Below are positions 10,429 through 21,986 of a stretch of 64,000 bases of DNA, piece by piece. Numbering within the stretch: the first letter of the stretch is position 1; every line of letters begins with the position of its first letter. Source of the DNA: Dipteronia dyeriana (taxonomy: Eukaryota > Streptophyta > Magnoliopsida > Sapindales > Sapindaceae); assembly GCA_032871835.1 (NCBI GenBank), contig CM065297.1:994501-1058500 (forward strand). Reading direction: 5' to 3'. The notes beneath the pieces were generated by a model that was not told the origin of the DNA, searched no databases, and saw nothing but the letters and a program-made list of their open reading frames with translations. The translations under genes were made by a program, and so were the position numbers.

Positions 10429-10448
10429 TTGGCACCGTCTGTGGGAAG
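10429..10448 (+). promoter_or_regulatory. Primer-binding site of the LARD
   Basis: TTGGCACCGTCTGTGGGAAG contains TGG complementary to a tRNA CCA end and matches the common TGGCGCCGTCTGTGGG form of plant Ty3/gypsy primer sites, with one change. It marks the true start of the internal region. The primer tRNA was not determined. Confidence 0.7.
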
Positions 10449-10989
10449 TTTCCACACCCCTTTTGAAAGCCTATATGTCTCTACATAAGTATCATTATAC
10501 TATCGAGGTAACATATTCATTGTTCATGAATATCATTTACTATATACGATGTCTTTTCTCCATACTTGTCTATATCGCCTATGCATCGCATGTGGTGCTC
10601 ATTTTATCATTTAACGAGTTTTGTTCATTGTGGAGCACATATGGTACGTGGGAGTCCTAGTGGAACCATTTCATTATGCTACTCCTATGAAGTGAACCTG
10701 TTCAGATAATCGTGGAGCTCCAATACAATAGCTTCTCGCTCGAAGATCTCATATATAGCTGAACCATTCTGATACATAGAGAGCTCATATACAGTAAAAC
10801 TGCACCTCTCATGCTCTTCTACAGCAGATTCGCTCTGCCACCAGTGTATCACTTATCCAGCAGATCCACTGGGCTTCGACATGTTCATACGGATCCCCTC
10901 ATGCCTCCAGGTTCCCCCTTCGTAACCTCCTAGGAAGAGGTAGCAGGTCAACCCATGAATCTAAGAAGCCAACTCAGATGTGTAGCTTC

Positions 10990-12710
10990 TAGAACAGCAC
11001 GACCAGTAGAAGATTAGCGGTTCCACGCCTCATGAACCAGGCCAGTCAACGCCCAAGTGGGCCACTGAACTCTCGGTTCATTCCAGCAAGGTCCAAAGCC
11101 CTCTCTCAGTTGCTGGGGACTTCTAGGATCCCGAGCATGCATCTGGAACAGTACCTCTGATGGCTTCGCTCCATGTTTACAGAGCCATTCACAGTTCTAG
11201 CAAGCCACTAAAGCCCGATCCGATCGAGAAGCTCTCAAAAGTTTCCCACACTTGGTAAGGCCACCTAAGTGCCTAAGCAAGCTTCTAGAGCGGTATCATC
11301 GCTACAAGACCGGTGGCTTCGCTCTATATGTACCGGGTCATTCATCGCCCTAGCAAGTCACCGAAGCCCGATCTGATCAATGAGAGCCCAGAGGTTTCCC
11401 ACTCTTGGTAAGGACTCCTACATGCTTAAGCTAACCTCTTGAGCAGCAGCTTCACTGTAAGGCCAAGTGGCTCCTCACTTCTTATACAGGTATCAACGCC
11501 CAAGTGATCCACTTAACTCTCGATTCATTCCAGCAGGGTCCAGAGCCCTCTCCGAGTTGCTAGGGATTTCTAGAATCTCGAGCATGCATCTAAACCAGTA
11601 CCTCCGGTTGGCTTAGCTTCATGTTTACCGGTACATTCACCGCCCTAGCAAGCCACCAAAGCCCGATCCGATCGAGGAGCTCTCATAAGCTTCCCATATT
11701 TGGTAAGGCCACCTACGTGACTAAGCAAGCTTCTAGAGCGGTAGTATCGCTACAAGACCAGTGGCTTCGCTCTATATGTACCGGGTCATTCATCGCCCTA
11801 GCAAGCCACCGAAGCCCGATCTGATCAAGGAGAGCCTAGAGGTTTCCCACTCTTGGTAAGGCCTCCTACATGCCTAAGCTAACCTCTTGAGCAGCAGCCT
11901 CACTGTAAAGCCAAGTGGCTTCTCACATCTTATACAGGGCCTATCAACGCCCAAGTGAGCCACTTAACTCTCGATTCATTCCAGCAGGGTCCAGAGCCCT
12001 CTCTCAGTTGCTGGAGACTTATAGAATCTCGAGCATGCATCTGGACCAGTACCTCCGGTTGGCTTAGCTCCATGTTTACCGGGACATTCACCGCCCTAGT
12101 AAGCCACCGAAGCCCGATCCGATCCAGGAGCTCTCAAAAGCTTCCCATATTTGGTAAGGCCACCTACGTGACTAAGCAAGCTTCTAGAGCGGTAGTATCG
12201 CTACAAGACCGGTGGCTTCGCTCTATATGTACCGGGTCATTCATCGCCCTAGCAAGCCACCGAAGCTCGATCTGTTCGAGGAAAGCCCAGAGGTTTCCCA
12301 CTATTCGTAAGGCCTCCTACATGCCTAAGCTAACCTCTGGAGCAACAGCCTCACTATAAGGCCAAGTGGCTCCTCACTTTTTATACAAGGCCGGTCAACT
12401 CCCAATTGAGCCATTGAGCTCCTGTTTCGTTCCAGCATGGTCCAGAGCTTTCTCTCAGTTGTTGGGGGATCCTTTAAATCCCAAGTATGCCTCTAGACCG
12501 GTACCAGACAGGTAGCCCATCTCCATTCATATGGGGTCATCCAATGCTCAAGTGAGTCACCACTCATCCCAGGGGGGGTGGGGCGTCCAAAGTCTTCTCT
12601 CAGTCGTGGGAAACTTCTAGAATCCCGAGCATGTCTCCAGACAGTTACTAGGACGGTGTCTCCTCTCCACTTGTATGGGTCCATTTATCGCCCTAGCGAG
12701 CTACCTTGGC
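10990..12710 (+). repeat. LARD internal higher-order array, about 450-bp unit of three related subunits
   Basis: The motif CAGTACC recurs at about 11149, 11595 and 12045 and a variant near 12498, a period close to 450 bp. Each 450-bp unit holds three diverged subunits of about 150 bp; two share CGCCCTAGCAAGCCACC followed by GAAGCCCGATC, and the third carries TCCAGCAGGGTCCAGAGCCC. The right end (12540-12710) is a shortened, more diverged copy. Open frames inside it are short and not conserved. Confidence 0.75.
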
Positions 12711-13800
12711 CCCGATCTGCCTCTCTGAACCAGCTTCCACCACCTTGGATCAACTTCAATCAGCCCTGACCTTCATCTCCTCAGTTGAATCAATCTGGAC
12801 CTCTCTTACCTCTCTTACCTTGGTAACACCAATCTGGACCTCTACTTTGACAGATTCAGATATAAAGGTAGGCATGCTTGAAGCCCCTCATGCATCTACA
12901 GCAGCAGAGGACTTCAAGGTAGTTCCTACCTCAACACGACTAGACATGAAAACAGAAATGGGAACCACGTCCTCCTCATCATCTGCGCATCCATCATCTC
13001 AATAATTTTCGGCTTCAGTCAGAGCAGACCTAGGTAAATTTCAACCTTCTCTATGATCTATTCAAGGTATCCATCCTCCAATGATGATCTGGTCAAAGGG
13101 AAGAAAAGCTCGAGCTGCCTATCAAGCAACACAGAAGCGTCCTTCAGCAAATGAAGCACCTACCTTGGCTCCCAAGGTAGCCACGCTGCCATGCAGAGTT
13201 TAAACCACTCACACCATGTGGTCATGGGTTGAAGAAGTAACCATCCTCTTTGGCTGGCACGAGTTCGACCTTAGCAAAAACCAACTTGCTCTAGAAAATT
13301 ATCATACTGATGGCTCCTCTCCATTTGTACTGGGTTTTCTAATGCCCTAATGAGCCATCGAGGTCTTGATCCGTTCGGGGAGCACCCAAAGGTCCTGATT
13401 CATTTACAGTGGGATCTCGAGCTCGATTACGATTGTTAAAGGCTCTCATCTACCCAAAGCGGGCTTCCAAAACAATTATATAACTTGGAGACTTGAAGCT
13501 CGTTATTCTCTCCAGTAACCATGTGAAAGGGGTAGTGATCCCAACGTGGGACGATCTCTCCCAGTGATTGGTTTACAATAAAAATCGTCTTTTGCTGAAA
13601 GTCAGTCTACAATCTGCACCCATAACGCAGATCATCTCAAAAGATTCTACTCATGAAAAGGCTCTTAGAGCGAGGTTGGTTATCAACCGATACCACATTG
13701 CATTGATACAACTCTATATTGGCTCACCATGAGTTTGTGTCTCCTTCGATATCGGTCTCCGTCATAGTTCTCCTATGATCACCATTCGCTCACGATCGAG
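12711..13800. other. LARD internal region without recognised repeats or domains
   Basis: The longest frame (12706-13005, plus) encodes a Ser/Thr-rich 99-residue peptide with no motif I recognise. Nothing here resembles gag, protease, reverse transcriptase or integrase. Confidence 0.5.
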
Positions 13801-13985
13801 ATACCCTGACCGGATCAAATCCTTTCAGAAGGATTGCCATTACCAGGAGAGCTACACCGCACTTCTAATGCCCTTGACCAGATAAAATCCCTCCAGGAGG
13901 ATCGCCATCACCAGAAGAGCTCCATAGCCCTCCTGATGCCCTAGACTAGATAAATCCCACCAAGAGGAACGCCATGGTATTTCGA
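13801..13985 (+). repeat. Short tandem repeat in LARD interior, about 65-bp unit
   Basis: About three diverged units share GATAAAATCCCTCCAGGAGG, ATCGCCATCACCAG and CTGATGCCCT. They lie directly before the 99-bp array and share with it the ATGCCCT/ATGCCTTGG motif. Confidence 0.6.
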
Positions 13986-14009
13986 CAATGATCGCCTCGA
14001 GACCAGAAA

Positions 14010-15465
14010 ATAGCTAGATAACACTCATGATGCCTCGGCAGGGCACCACCCCCTCTAAGAAGGGTCTGAGTGTAAGAGCATAGTTTCCATCCAGATCTCG
14101 AGACCATGGATTGATCGAGGAAGCCCCCTCATCACCCCTGATGCCTTGGTCGGGTGACCTCCCCCAAGAAGGATCCAAGTGTAAGAGCATAGTTGCCATC
14201 CGGATCAAAATACCAAGATATAGATAGATAGCGCTCCTAATGCCTTGGTCGGGCTATGACCCCCAAGAAGGGTCTGAGTATAAGAGCATAGTTCCTATCG
14301 AGATCTCGAGACTAGGGATTGATCGGGGAAACCCCCTCATCACACATGATGCCTTGGTCGGGTGACCTCCCCCAAGAAAGATCTAAGTGTAAGAGCATAG
14401 TTACCATCCGGATCAAAATATCAGGTATAGCTAGATAGCGCTCCTAATGCCTTGGTCGGGCTACGACCCCTAAGAAGCGTCTGAGTATAAGAGCATAGTT
14501 GTCATTCGGATCAAAATACCAGGATATAGCTAGATAACGCTCATGATGCCTTGGTCGGGCTACGACCCCCAAGAAGGATCCGAATGTAAGAGCATAGTTG
14601 CCATCCGGATCAAAATACCAGAATATAGCTAGATAGCGCTCATGATGCCTTGGTCGGGCTACGACCCCCAAGAAGGGTCTGAGTGTAAGACCATAGTTGC
14701 CATCCAGATCGAAACACCAGGATATAGCTAGATAGCACTCATAATGCCTTGGTCTGGCTACGACCCCCAATAAGGGTCTGAATGTAAGAGCATAGTTGCC
14801 ATCCAGATCGAAATACCAGGATATAGCTAGATAGCGCTCATTATGCCTTGGTCGGGCTACGACCCCCAAGAAGGGTCTGAGTGTAAGAGCATAGTTGCCA
14901 TCCGGATCAAAATACTAGGATATAGCTAGATAGCGCTCTTGATGCATTGGTCGGGCTACGACCCCCAAGAAGGGTCTGAGTGTAAAAGCATAATTGTCAT
15001 CCAAATCGAAATACCAGGATATAGCTAGATAGCGCTCTTGATGCCTTGGTCGGGCTACGACCCTCAAGAAGAGCCTAAGTGTAAGAGCATAGTTGCCATC
15101 CAGATCAAAATACCAGGATATAGCTAGATAGCGCTCATGATGCCTTGGTCGGGCTACAACCCTCAAGAAGGGTCTGAGTGTAAGAGCATAGTTGCCATCT
15201 GGATCAAAATACCAGGATATAGCTAGATAGCGCCCCTGATGTCTTGGTCGGGCTACAACCCTCAAGAAGTGTCTAAGCGTAAAAGCATAGTTGTCATCAG
15301 AATCAAAATACCAGGATATAGCTAGATAGCGCTCCTGATTCATTGGTCGGGCTATGACCCCCAATAAGGGTCTAAGTGTAAGAGCATAGTTGTCATCCAG
15401 ATCGAATACCAGGATATAGCTAGATAGCGCTCATGATGCCTTGGTCAGGCTGCGAACGTGCCTTA
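14010..15465 (+). repeat. 99-bp tandem array in LARD interior, about 15 units
   Basis: The anchor GATGCCTTGGTCGGGCTACG recurs about every 99 bp, for example near 14448, 14546, 14645, 14743, 14842, 14941, 15040, 15139 and 15238. Units at the left end alternate with a variant containing TGATCGGGGAAGCCCC. Because 99 is divisible by three, the minus strand stays open as a 33-residue peptide repeat (GVVARPRHHERYLAI then SWYFDPDGNYALTLRPFL) over 14444-14869 and 14915-15364. I see no start context or domain match that would make this a gene. Confidence 0.9.
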
Positions 15466-15661
15466 GTTGCCTACCAGGATCTTCTTCGCCAAATGTACCA
15501 AGACTCCTAAAAAAGGAATGACTAGTACCCCGGTTCGCTAAGCCAAACACTAGAAGCGATTCTGGTTACAAGTAAGAAGCGACAAGTAAAATTCTTCATG
15601 TAGTACGAGATTCAGACTCTAACCCCAAATACTTACCGGTGTTCAAGTCAGATGGGACTTC

Positions 15662-18126
15662 TATTAATAGCAAAATGTGGTTAGGGACCAAAAAAGAAGT
15701 TTCCACTTTCCAGCCTTCCTACAAGGGTCTAAATTCCGGCTTATATGACGGGGTATCAAGGTCCCTGAAGTCGAGCTATCACTCGATCCTACAGGAGCAA
15801 GGTGAGGCCGCCCATACCATCTGAGCATCTCGCACGTGTCCAGGCTTATCAAATAAAGTCTGACGAGACCACGTCAAGCTCTTTATACCAGGATAAAAGC
15901 CTGAAGCTAGGTCGACGTGAAAGGACCTGGGTCCCCCGACATCAAGGTATCTCGTAACACTCTCATAGAGCTTGCTACTATCTCTACTTTCACTAGGAGA
16001 CCTTCACGGTGTCGAGCTTGTCTTGCAAAGGCCCTCCTGCCTCGTCGAGGTATAATCTCAACATGTCTGAGCATAAAAGGAAGAAGCCCGTAAAGCCTCA
16101 TGGTCACTAAAAGCGCCAAGATCCACTGTAGATCCTAGCATGGTTAAATCAAATAGCAAGAGCAGTACTTGAGCGTACCTCTCCACCCTTCCAGAAGCCA
16201 GCCAAGGCTGTCTGTTTATGGCAAACACCTTACCAGGGCTTGCCAGCCAAGCTTCGTTACCCCGTCAGATTCCAGCACTGTTAAATTGAGCTCCACCGAA
16301 AGCATGGCAAGGTCGATTAAAGCTCCATACAACCAGACAGGTACCTTAAGGTATCTCGCCCTCAGATCGATACCTAAGTACCGGGATACCAGCTTCGGGA
16401 CCCATCCGGGGTACGCCTCCTCCGTAAGGTATGAAGAATAATATAAGTAAGGTACCGTGCCACCAGAATATTGAACCAGAGTTCTCCTCCAAGAGTGAGG
16501 GTTGACTTTCATGATTACCATTAATGAGGTTAGTCGTATTAATAGAGGTAGTCTACCCTATTTAATGAGGTCAACCGTATTAATGGAGGTAATCAACCCT
16601 ATTAATGAGGTCAACTATATTAACAGAGGTAGTCAACCCAATTAATGACATGATCAACGCCATTAATAAGAGGATATTCAACTCTTTAATGGCCAACATT
16701 AGTGAAAGAGTCCAAAGAGGAAACAAATACCTTTTCCTACAAGATATCCTCCACAACTGATTATTGAGGGTCAAATATAACAGAAAATCCCACTTATCAA
16801 GGAAAGAAGAGTCTGAAAAGGAAACAAACACATCTTTTCCGAGATATTGGCTACGATACGATCAACTACATTCAATAAGGAAAGAAGAACAATTCAAGAG
16901 TTATGGACTTGCACACCAATGTAGTTACACCATGTATAAATACACCTGTAATAGCATCGATAGAGAGGATCGAAGAACACACAGTGGAGATCACACATAT
17001 CATTTCCAATCCCAAAAACGACCAGCTCTAGGAATGTCTACATGCTTCGTTTAAAGTTCTCTCGACATCATCAATGTATGTGTTACCTTTACCTAGAATA
17101 TACCGGTATCGGTCTACATTCGAACACCATTGTAAGTTCTCTGGAGAGACTACGTTGTATTATTTCACCATTCTTGTAAGCTCCCCGAAGCATTCTTTGA
17201 TATATATACATAAGGAAGGGTATTCCTCCTTCCTCCGGATATTGCCTTGTGGTTTTTCAGCATGTGATCATTCGTGATGTTTTTTTCCCCTTGGTCAGTC
17301 CACCTCCCTCTACAAAAGACTTGTGCTTCTCTTATTTGTGTCCTGTGTAATGCATGTGTATATGAGTGCAAGCTAGATTCCTACCTCGCTAGACCTAGTG
17401 CTCTTATCCTCTCATCTACATGCCAAAGTCGCACATCAAGATGAGGAGAAACCACTCAGACCAGCTTGAAGGAAGTCGATGAGCTCTCATGCATCATCTC
17501 TATGGAATAAATTGAGCTCTCCGACACTAGAGCTTGATAAGCCCCCCTCCTTACTTGCTTTCTAGGTCGGGGATTTACAGGGAGGAATCAAGCTCCAGAA
17601 CCGGGCTCCGGGTACCTTGACGGGCTCCGACCCCGACCGAGGACCAGGACCGGAACCAAAATCAACCCCTTCATACCAGTAAGGGAACCTCGAGCTCCCT
17701 TCGTCTCTGACCTACCATGAAGCCCGACAGATGGGTTCACTCGACTCCTACCTACCACAAAACCCGACGGGAGGGATGACTCGTCTCCTACCTACCACGA
17801 AGCCCGACGGATGGGTTGAATCATCTCCTACCTACCTTGAAGCCCGATAGAAGGGATGACTCGTCTCCTACCTACCACGAAGCCTGATGGACGGGTTGAC
17901 TCATCTCCTACCTACCACGAAGCCCGACGAGAGGGATGACTCGTCTCCTACCTACCACGAAGCCCGACAAGTGGGATGACTCCTCTCCTGCCTACCACTC
18001 CATACTCTATATTCATATAAGATCAGGTCATGTATCAACGATACCGACCCCGGCCACCACTTTCGTGGTAGTAATCTTGAGGGCGTTAATAGGGATTTCT
18101 CATCTTAAACAAATTTCTCGTTAACA
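15662..18126 (+). repeat. 3' LTR of the LARD
   Basis: This 2465-bp partner of 7734-10269 starts TATTAATAG (the canonical TG is mutated to TA) and ends CGTTAACA. Relative to the 5' LTR it lacks about 16 bp near 16870 and one 40-bp unit in the tandem array, and has a shorter CATATTC tract. Just before it, AGATGGGACTTC is a weak polypurine tract candidate. Confidence 0.88.
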
Positions 18127-18376
18127 AGTATCATTTAGATGTCTATGTCCTTTTAGTAATTTTACACACTCACAACACTTTTTATCTCAATTTACCAAAC
18201 ACATTGAAATTGATTTTAGTTCTCACAACACTTTTGAAAATCAGTTTGCCAAACACACAGCTGATTCTTCCCACAACAATTCCAAAAGCAATTCCCCCAC
18301 AACAATTCCAAAAACAATTTTCCTATAGCAATTTCAAAAGCACTTCTCCCTACAGCACAACAATGTCAAACTGGAC
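18127..18376. other. Host flank of the LARD, hAT/MITE-like sequence
   Basis: It begins with the target duplication AGTAT and contains the motifs TTACCAAACACATTGAAATT and GCCAAACACACAG, which on the other strand resemble the GTGTTTGGTAAA ends of plant hAT-like MITEs. The sequence left of the LARD (from 7294) has the same flavour, so the LARD probably inserted into an older short DNA element. Confidence 0.5.
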
Positions 18377-18760
18377 CTAAGTGTCGATTGATAATTCAAC
18401 GAACCATAAAATTTAAAATGTATAAATTAACCCTGAATTAATTATTTTTATTATAACAGTAACTAACAATTATTTTTAGTTAATTAACGGTTCTTGTTTT
18501 TAATCAATTTTTAAAAATTTAAAAGACTTATATATTCTTCATTTGAATTTGTCATTATTCTATTTCCGGTCTATATAGTCCTCCCATGAAAAAAAAATAG
18601 TTTTCTTTAAAAAATGTTTTTTTTAAAAAAAATTATTAATTTATTTATTTTATTATAATAAAATCTCAAAAATAATAATTATTATAATAAAATAATTAAT
18701 TCATGGGTGATTTATACATTTTAAATTTTATGATTAGTCAAATTATCAATTAACACTTAG
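18377..18760. mobile_element. MITE with about 52-bp terminal inverted repeats
   Basis: The left end CTAAGTGTCGATTGATAATT and the complement of the right end CTAAGTGTTAATTGATAATT stay similar for about 52 bp, including a shared CATAAAATTTAAAATGTATA. The interior is AT-rich and non-coding. No clear target duplication was found, so the superfamily is open. Confidence 0.75.
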
Positions 18761-19484
18761 TCAACAAAAAAACAAGCTGAGTATGTATAATTTTGACGAA
18801 AGTTGTAGTTGGGTGTAACATTAATTAAACTCATTGGATGTTTGTGCAATTTTCTATTATTTTAATGAATAAAATATTTTTATGAATTTTGCTTTCTTTA
18901 TCGTAATTGTAGTGACAAGATGATATTTATATAGTGATTTGTCCCTTGTACTTACGGGCATGATATTATTGTAATGTTTTTCCTTAATAAAAGATCGTAC
19001 TATTAGGCTTGTGGTGATGAAAATAATCGTTGGACATTTATCTAGATTTATTTATTTGACATCTCTACATGTGATATGTCGATACTCTATGATAATATTA
19101 TTCATCAAGCATTAAAAGAAAAATATATTATATAATAATAGTAATAATTCTCATTAAATTATAATTTATCAAAAAAAAATCTCATTAAATCTATAAAAAT
19201 CAACCATTGATTGAAACAAAAGATGTATAGTCGAAGAATATAAAAACTGAATGGTTGAATATGTAATATTAAAAAAAAAACTAATTAATGGTCAGACATT
19301 CTCATATCGACACGTGGCATATTAAGGCTTCAAAGAAAGATAAAATAATTAATAGTATAGAAAAATCATAAGTCAATCCCATAATTAATGGAATAATGAA
19401 TAGAACGAATAAGTAATTCCATAACTAATAAGATAAGGAATAAGTCTTCTTAAGGAACCAAAAATAAAATAAAATAACTTACCA

Positions 19485-19523
<39 letters not shown>

Positions 19524-19828
19524 TTAAATAATTATCAATACTTAAAAAACTAATTAATATGAATTTATGGTTTGTTGGTAAAAAACAATCATGACTTGTC
19601 TTTTAATCTGACCAAATAATGGAATACTTAAAAAAAAATACTTAATATTTAAAAATATATTCATTCATTATCCAATCAATTATAAGATTGTCTTTTGATT
19701 GCCCATAGATATATGATTTTTGAAAAAAGATTATATTATTAAAATTTATTATACTTAATAACTAAATAATGTAATACTTACAAAAAAAAAACTTGTCTTT
19801 TAAACTTACCAAATAATATAACACTTCA

Positions 19829-19875
<47 letters not shown>

Positions 19876-21159
19876 ATAATAAAAAAAAATCAATTATGAT
19901 ATCGATTTAGAGAATTTATCCACTATTCTATTTAGGGTTTGCCTCTTGGTTTTCTATTGGTATTTTATTTATGGAAAAAAAATATTTTATTAAAAAAATT
20001 ACAATTATCAATAACTACTTAATAACAAAAGTTTTATTGTTCTTCGAGACTCTATTATACTATATTTTCTAAACATATATATAATTATACATTATACATC
20101 AAACATTAAAAGAAGAATATATGATTTAATAATAATCACAATTCTCATTAAATCTAAAAAATTAACTATGAATTGCAAATTGAAGGGTTGAATATGATTT
20201 TAAAAATATTAATCAATGGTCATGTCTCCTCATGTTGACACATGTCATGTTGACACATGTCATGTTGACACATGTCATGTTGACACATGTCATGTTGAGG
20301 CTTAATAATAATATACCATTCATCAATCATTAAAGGAAATATATAGGATTTATTGACAGTAATATTTTTCATTAAATTTAGAGCATCCTCAAAGACTGTT
20401 CAAATAAGATATTTGTTGAAATCTAATAAGCCACGTGAGCATATTTAGCTCCAATAGATTTTTCAAATAAAATTTTCATTCTCTCTCTTCAACATTGAAT
20501 AACAACTCCACCCTCTTCAATTTTTATTATATTATTTTTTATATCACATCATCTTTAATATTTAGTATATATATTCTTTTTATCTTTTTAATTAAATTTA
20601 ATTAATATATAATAAGTTTTAATTTATAAATTTTATTATCATAAAAATTATATCATTAAAAATATTTCATTTTGATCTTTAAAATGAGACTGATATTGAA
20701 TATTTAATAATAACATATTAATAATTTAGAAGGTTATTCAAATGATTTTCATATTCACTTAAAAGTAATTATAATTGTTGGTGATGATTGAGGAATTTAA
20801 GTGTTTTTATTAAAATAATATAAATCTATTTCTAATCGAATGGTTCTTCTTTTTTCACTTCTCAAATTGTCACATAGGTAAGCAAACATACATTTTGAAG
20901 AGTGTAGATAGAAGAGTCTTTTATAGATACTCTCAGAAGATCAACCGTTAATTCAAAACAAATTAAGAGTTGAATATAATACTGAAGGGTTGAATATAAA
21001 TTTGTTTTAAAAAAAACTCATTAATGGTCAAGTCTTCTCATACCAAAACTATTATAAGATATCATATAGATATTTTAATTTACTTTTAAAAATATTTATT
21101 TATTACCATTTATAAAAATAATTAAAATTCAAAAACATTTATTTTTAGAAATAATCATA
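18761..21159. repeat. AT-rich spacer with a degenerate repeat and microsatellites
   Basis: No gene is visible. A degenerate repeat containing ATTCTCATTAAATCTA, GGGTTGAATAT and AATGGTCA is present near 19100-19330, 20090-20300, 20310-20390 and 20940-21060. There is a TA tract at about 19490-19517, an AAT tract at about 19827-19870, and four perfect copies of CATGTTGACACATGT at 20231-20290. Confidence 0.65.
20382..20940. mobile_element. Possible MITE in the AT-rich spacer
   Basis: The left end GAGCATCCTCAAAGACTGTTC resembles the complement of the right end GAGTATCTATAAAAGACTC, at roughly three of four positions. The GAGCATC start is common in plant PIF/Harbinger-like MITEs. The interior is AT-rich without coding. 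Confidence 0.4.
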
Positions 21160-21554
21160 AAGTATTTAGGGATTTTAGTAAAAGTACCCTATTTGAGGGC
21201 CTACATTGCAAACATACCCCATGTAGTCAAAGACTTGCAAAAATGCCCCAAACTTCCAAAAATACCCCCACTTAAATAAGAACCACCATATTAATTACCA
21301 TTCTTACTGTTTACCAATGAATTATACAAAAAAAAAAAGTAAAGTAAACATTGTTTGAATAAATTAAATGATATTGAACTCTTATAATTCTTTTTTTTTT
21401 TTTTTTACTTTGGATTCATAAAATTATTTTTAAGAAATTTAAATGAAGTGGTGACAAGGCAAGCTTTAAAAAAAAAAATCTTTCATTCAAATTTATATGT
21501 TGATACAAATAATATATGTAATTTTTTTTTTTTGTGGGTAAATTTGTAAACGTT

Positions 21555-21955
21555 CTTTGGGTCACTCATGATCCGAAGAACAAATTCCATGCCTTCGGGT
21601 TGCCCTCTACCCGAAGGCTTGAATTTTGTTCTTCGGGTCAATGGTGACCCGATCGGATCACTCATGACCCGAATTACAAAATTCATGCATTCGGGTTTAC
21701 AAAATTCATGCATTCGGGTTTCCCTCTACCCGAAGGCTTGAAATTTGTTCTTCTGGTCACATCTGACCCGAAGAACTACCCGGAGAACAAATTTTAAGCC
21801 TTCGGGTAGAGGGCAATCCGAAGGCATGGAATTTGTTGTTCGGGTCATGAGTGACCCGATCGGGTCACACCCGACCCGAAGAACAGATTTTATACCTTCG
21901 GGTTACCCTCAACCCGAAGGTATAAAATAGGGCAACCCGAATGTATAAAATTTGT
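21555..21955. repeat. Palindromic CCCGAAG/CTTCGGG array inside the MULE
   Basis: The heptamer CCCGAAG and its complement recur in alternating orientation, often as CTTCGGG followed a few bases later by CCCGAAG, with GGGTCA/TGACCC motifs between. Adjacent pairs can form hairpins. The tract is much richer in GC than its surroundings. Confidence 0.75.
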
Positions 21956-21986
21956 ACTTGACAGGAAAAAAAAATCAACAAAAAAA

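Larger units (their letters stand above)
7734..18126 (+). mobile_element. Large non-coding LTR element (LARD type) with about 2.5-kb LTRs
   Basis: Two long direct repeats, 7734-10269 and 15662-18126, each run from TGTTAA (TATTAA in the 3' copy) to TTAACA. The host flank AGTAC precedes the left copy (7729-7733) and AGTAT follows the right copy (18127-18131), a 5-bp target duplication with one change. A primer-binding-site-like TTGGCACCGTCTGTGGGAAG is at 10429-10448. The internal part has no gag or pol domain, only tandem repeats and short non-conserved frames, so the element must have depended on proteins from another element. A 159-bp piece of host flank sits between the 5' LTR and the primer-binding site. 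Its proteins' superfamily cannot be set from coding; the primer-binding site and LTR size suggest Ty3/gypsy. Confidence 0.85.

Noticed and set aside
12706..13005. Ser/Thr-rich 99-codon frame as a gag-like gene of the LARD
   Set aside because: No gag motif or zinc knuckle, and part of its start overlaps the repeat array.
14444..15364. Two minus-strand open frames of 142 and 150 codons as protein-coding genes
   Set aside because: They are the 99-bp tandem array read in a frame-preserving direction inside a non-coding retroelement; no domain, promoter or splice context supports a gene.
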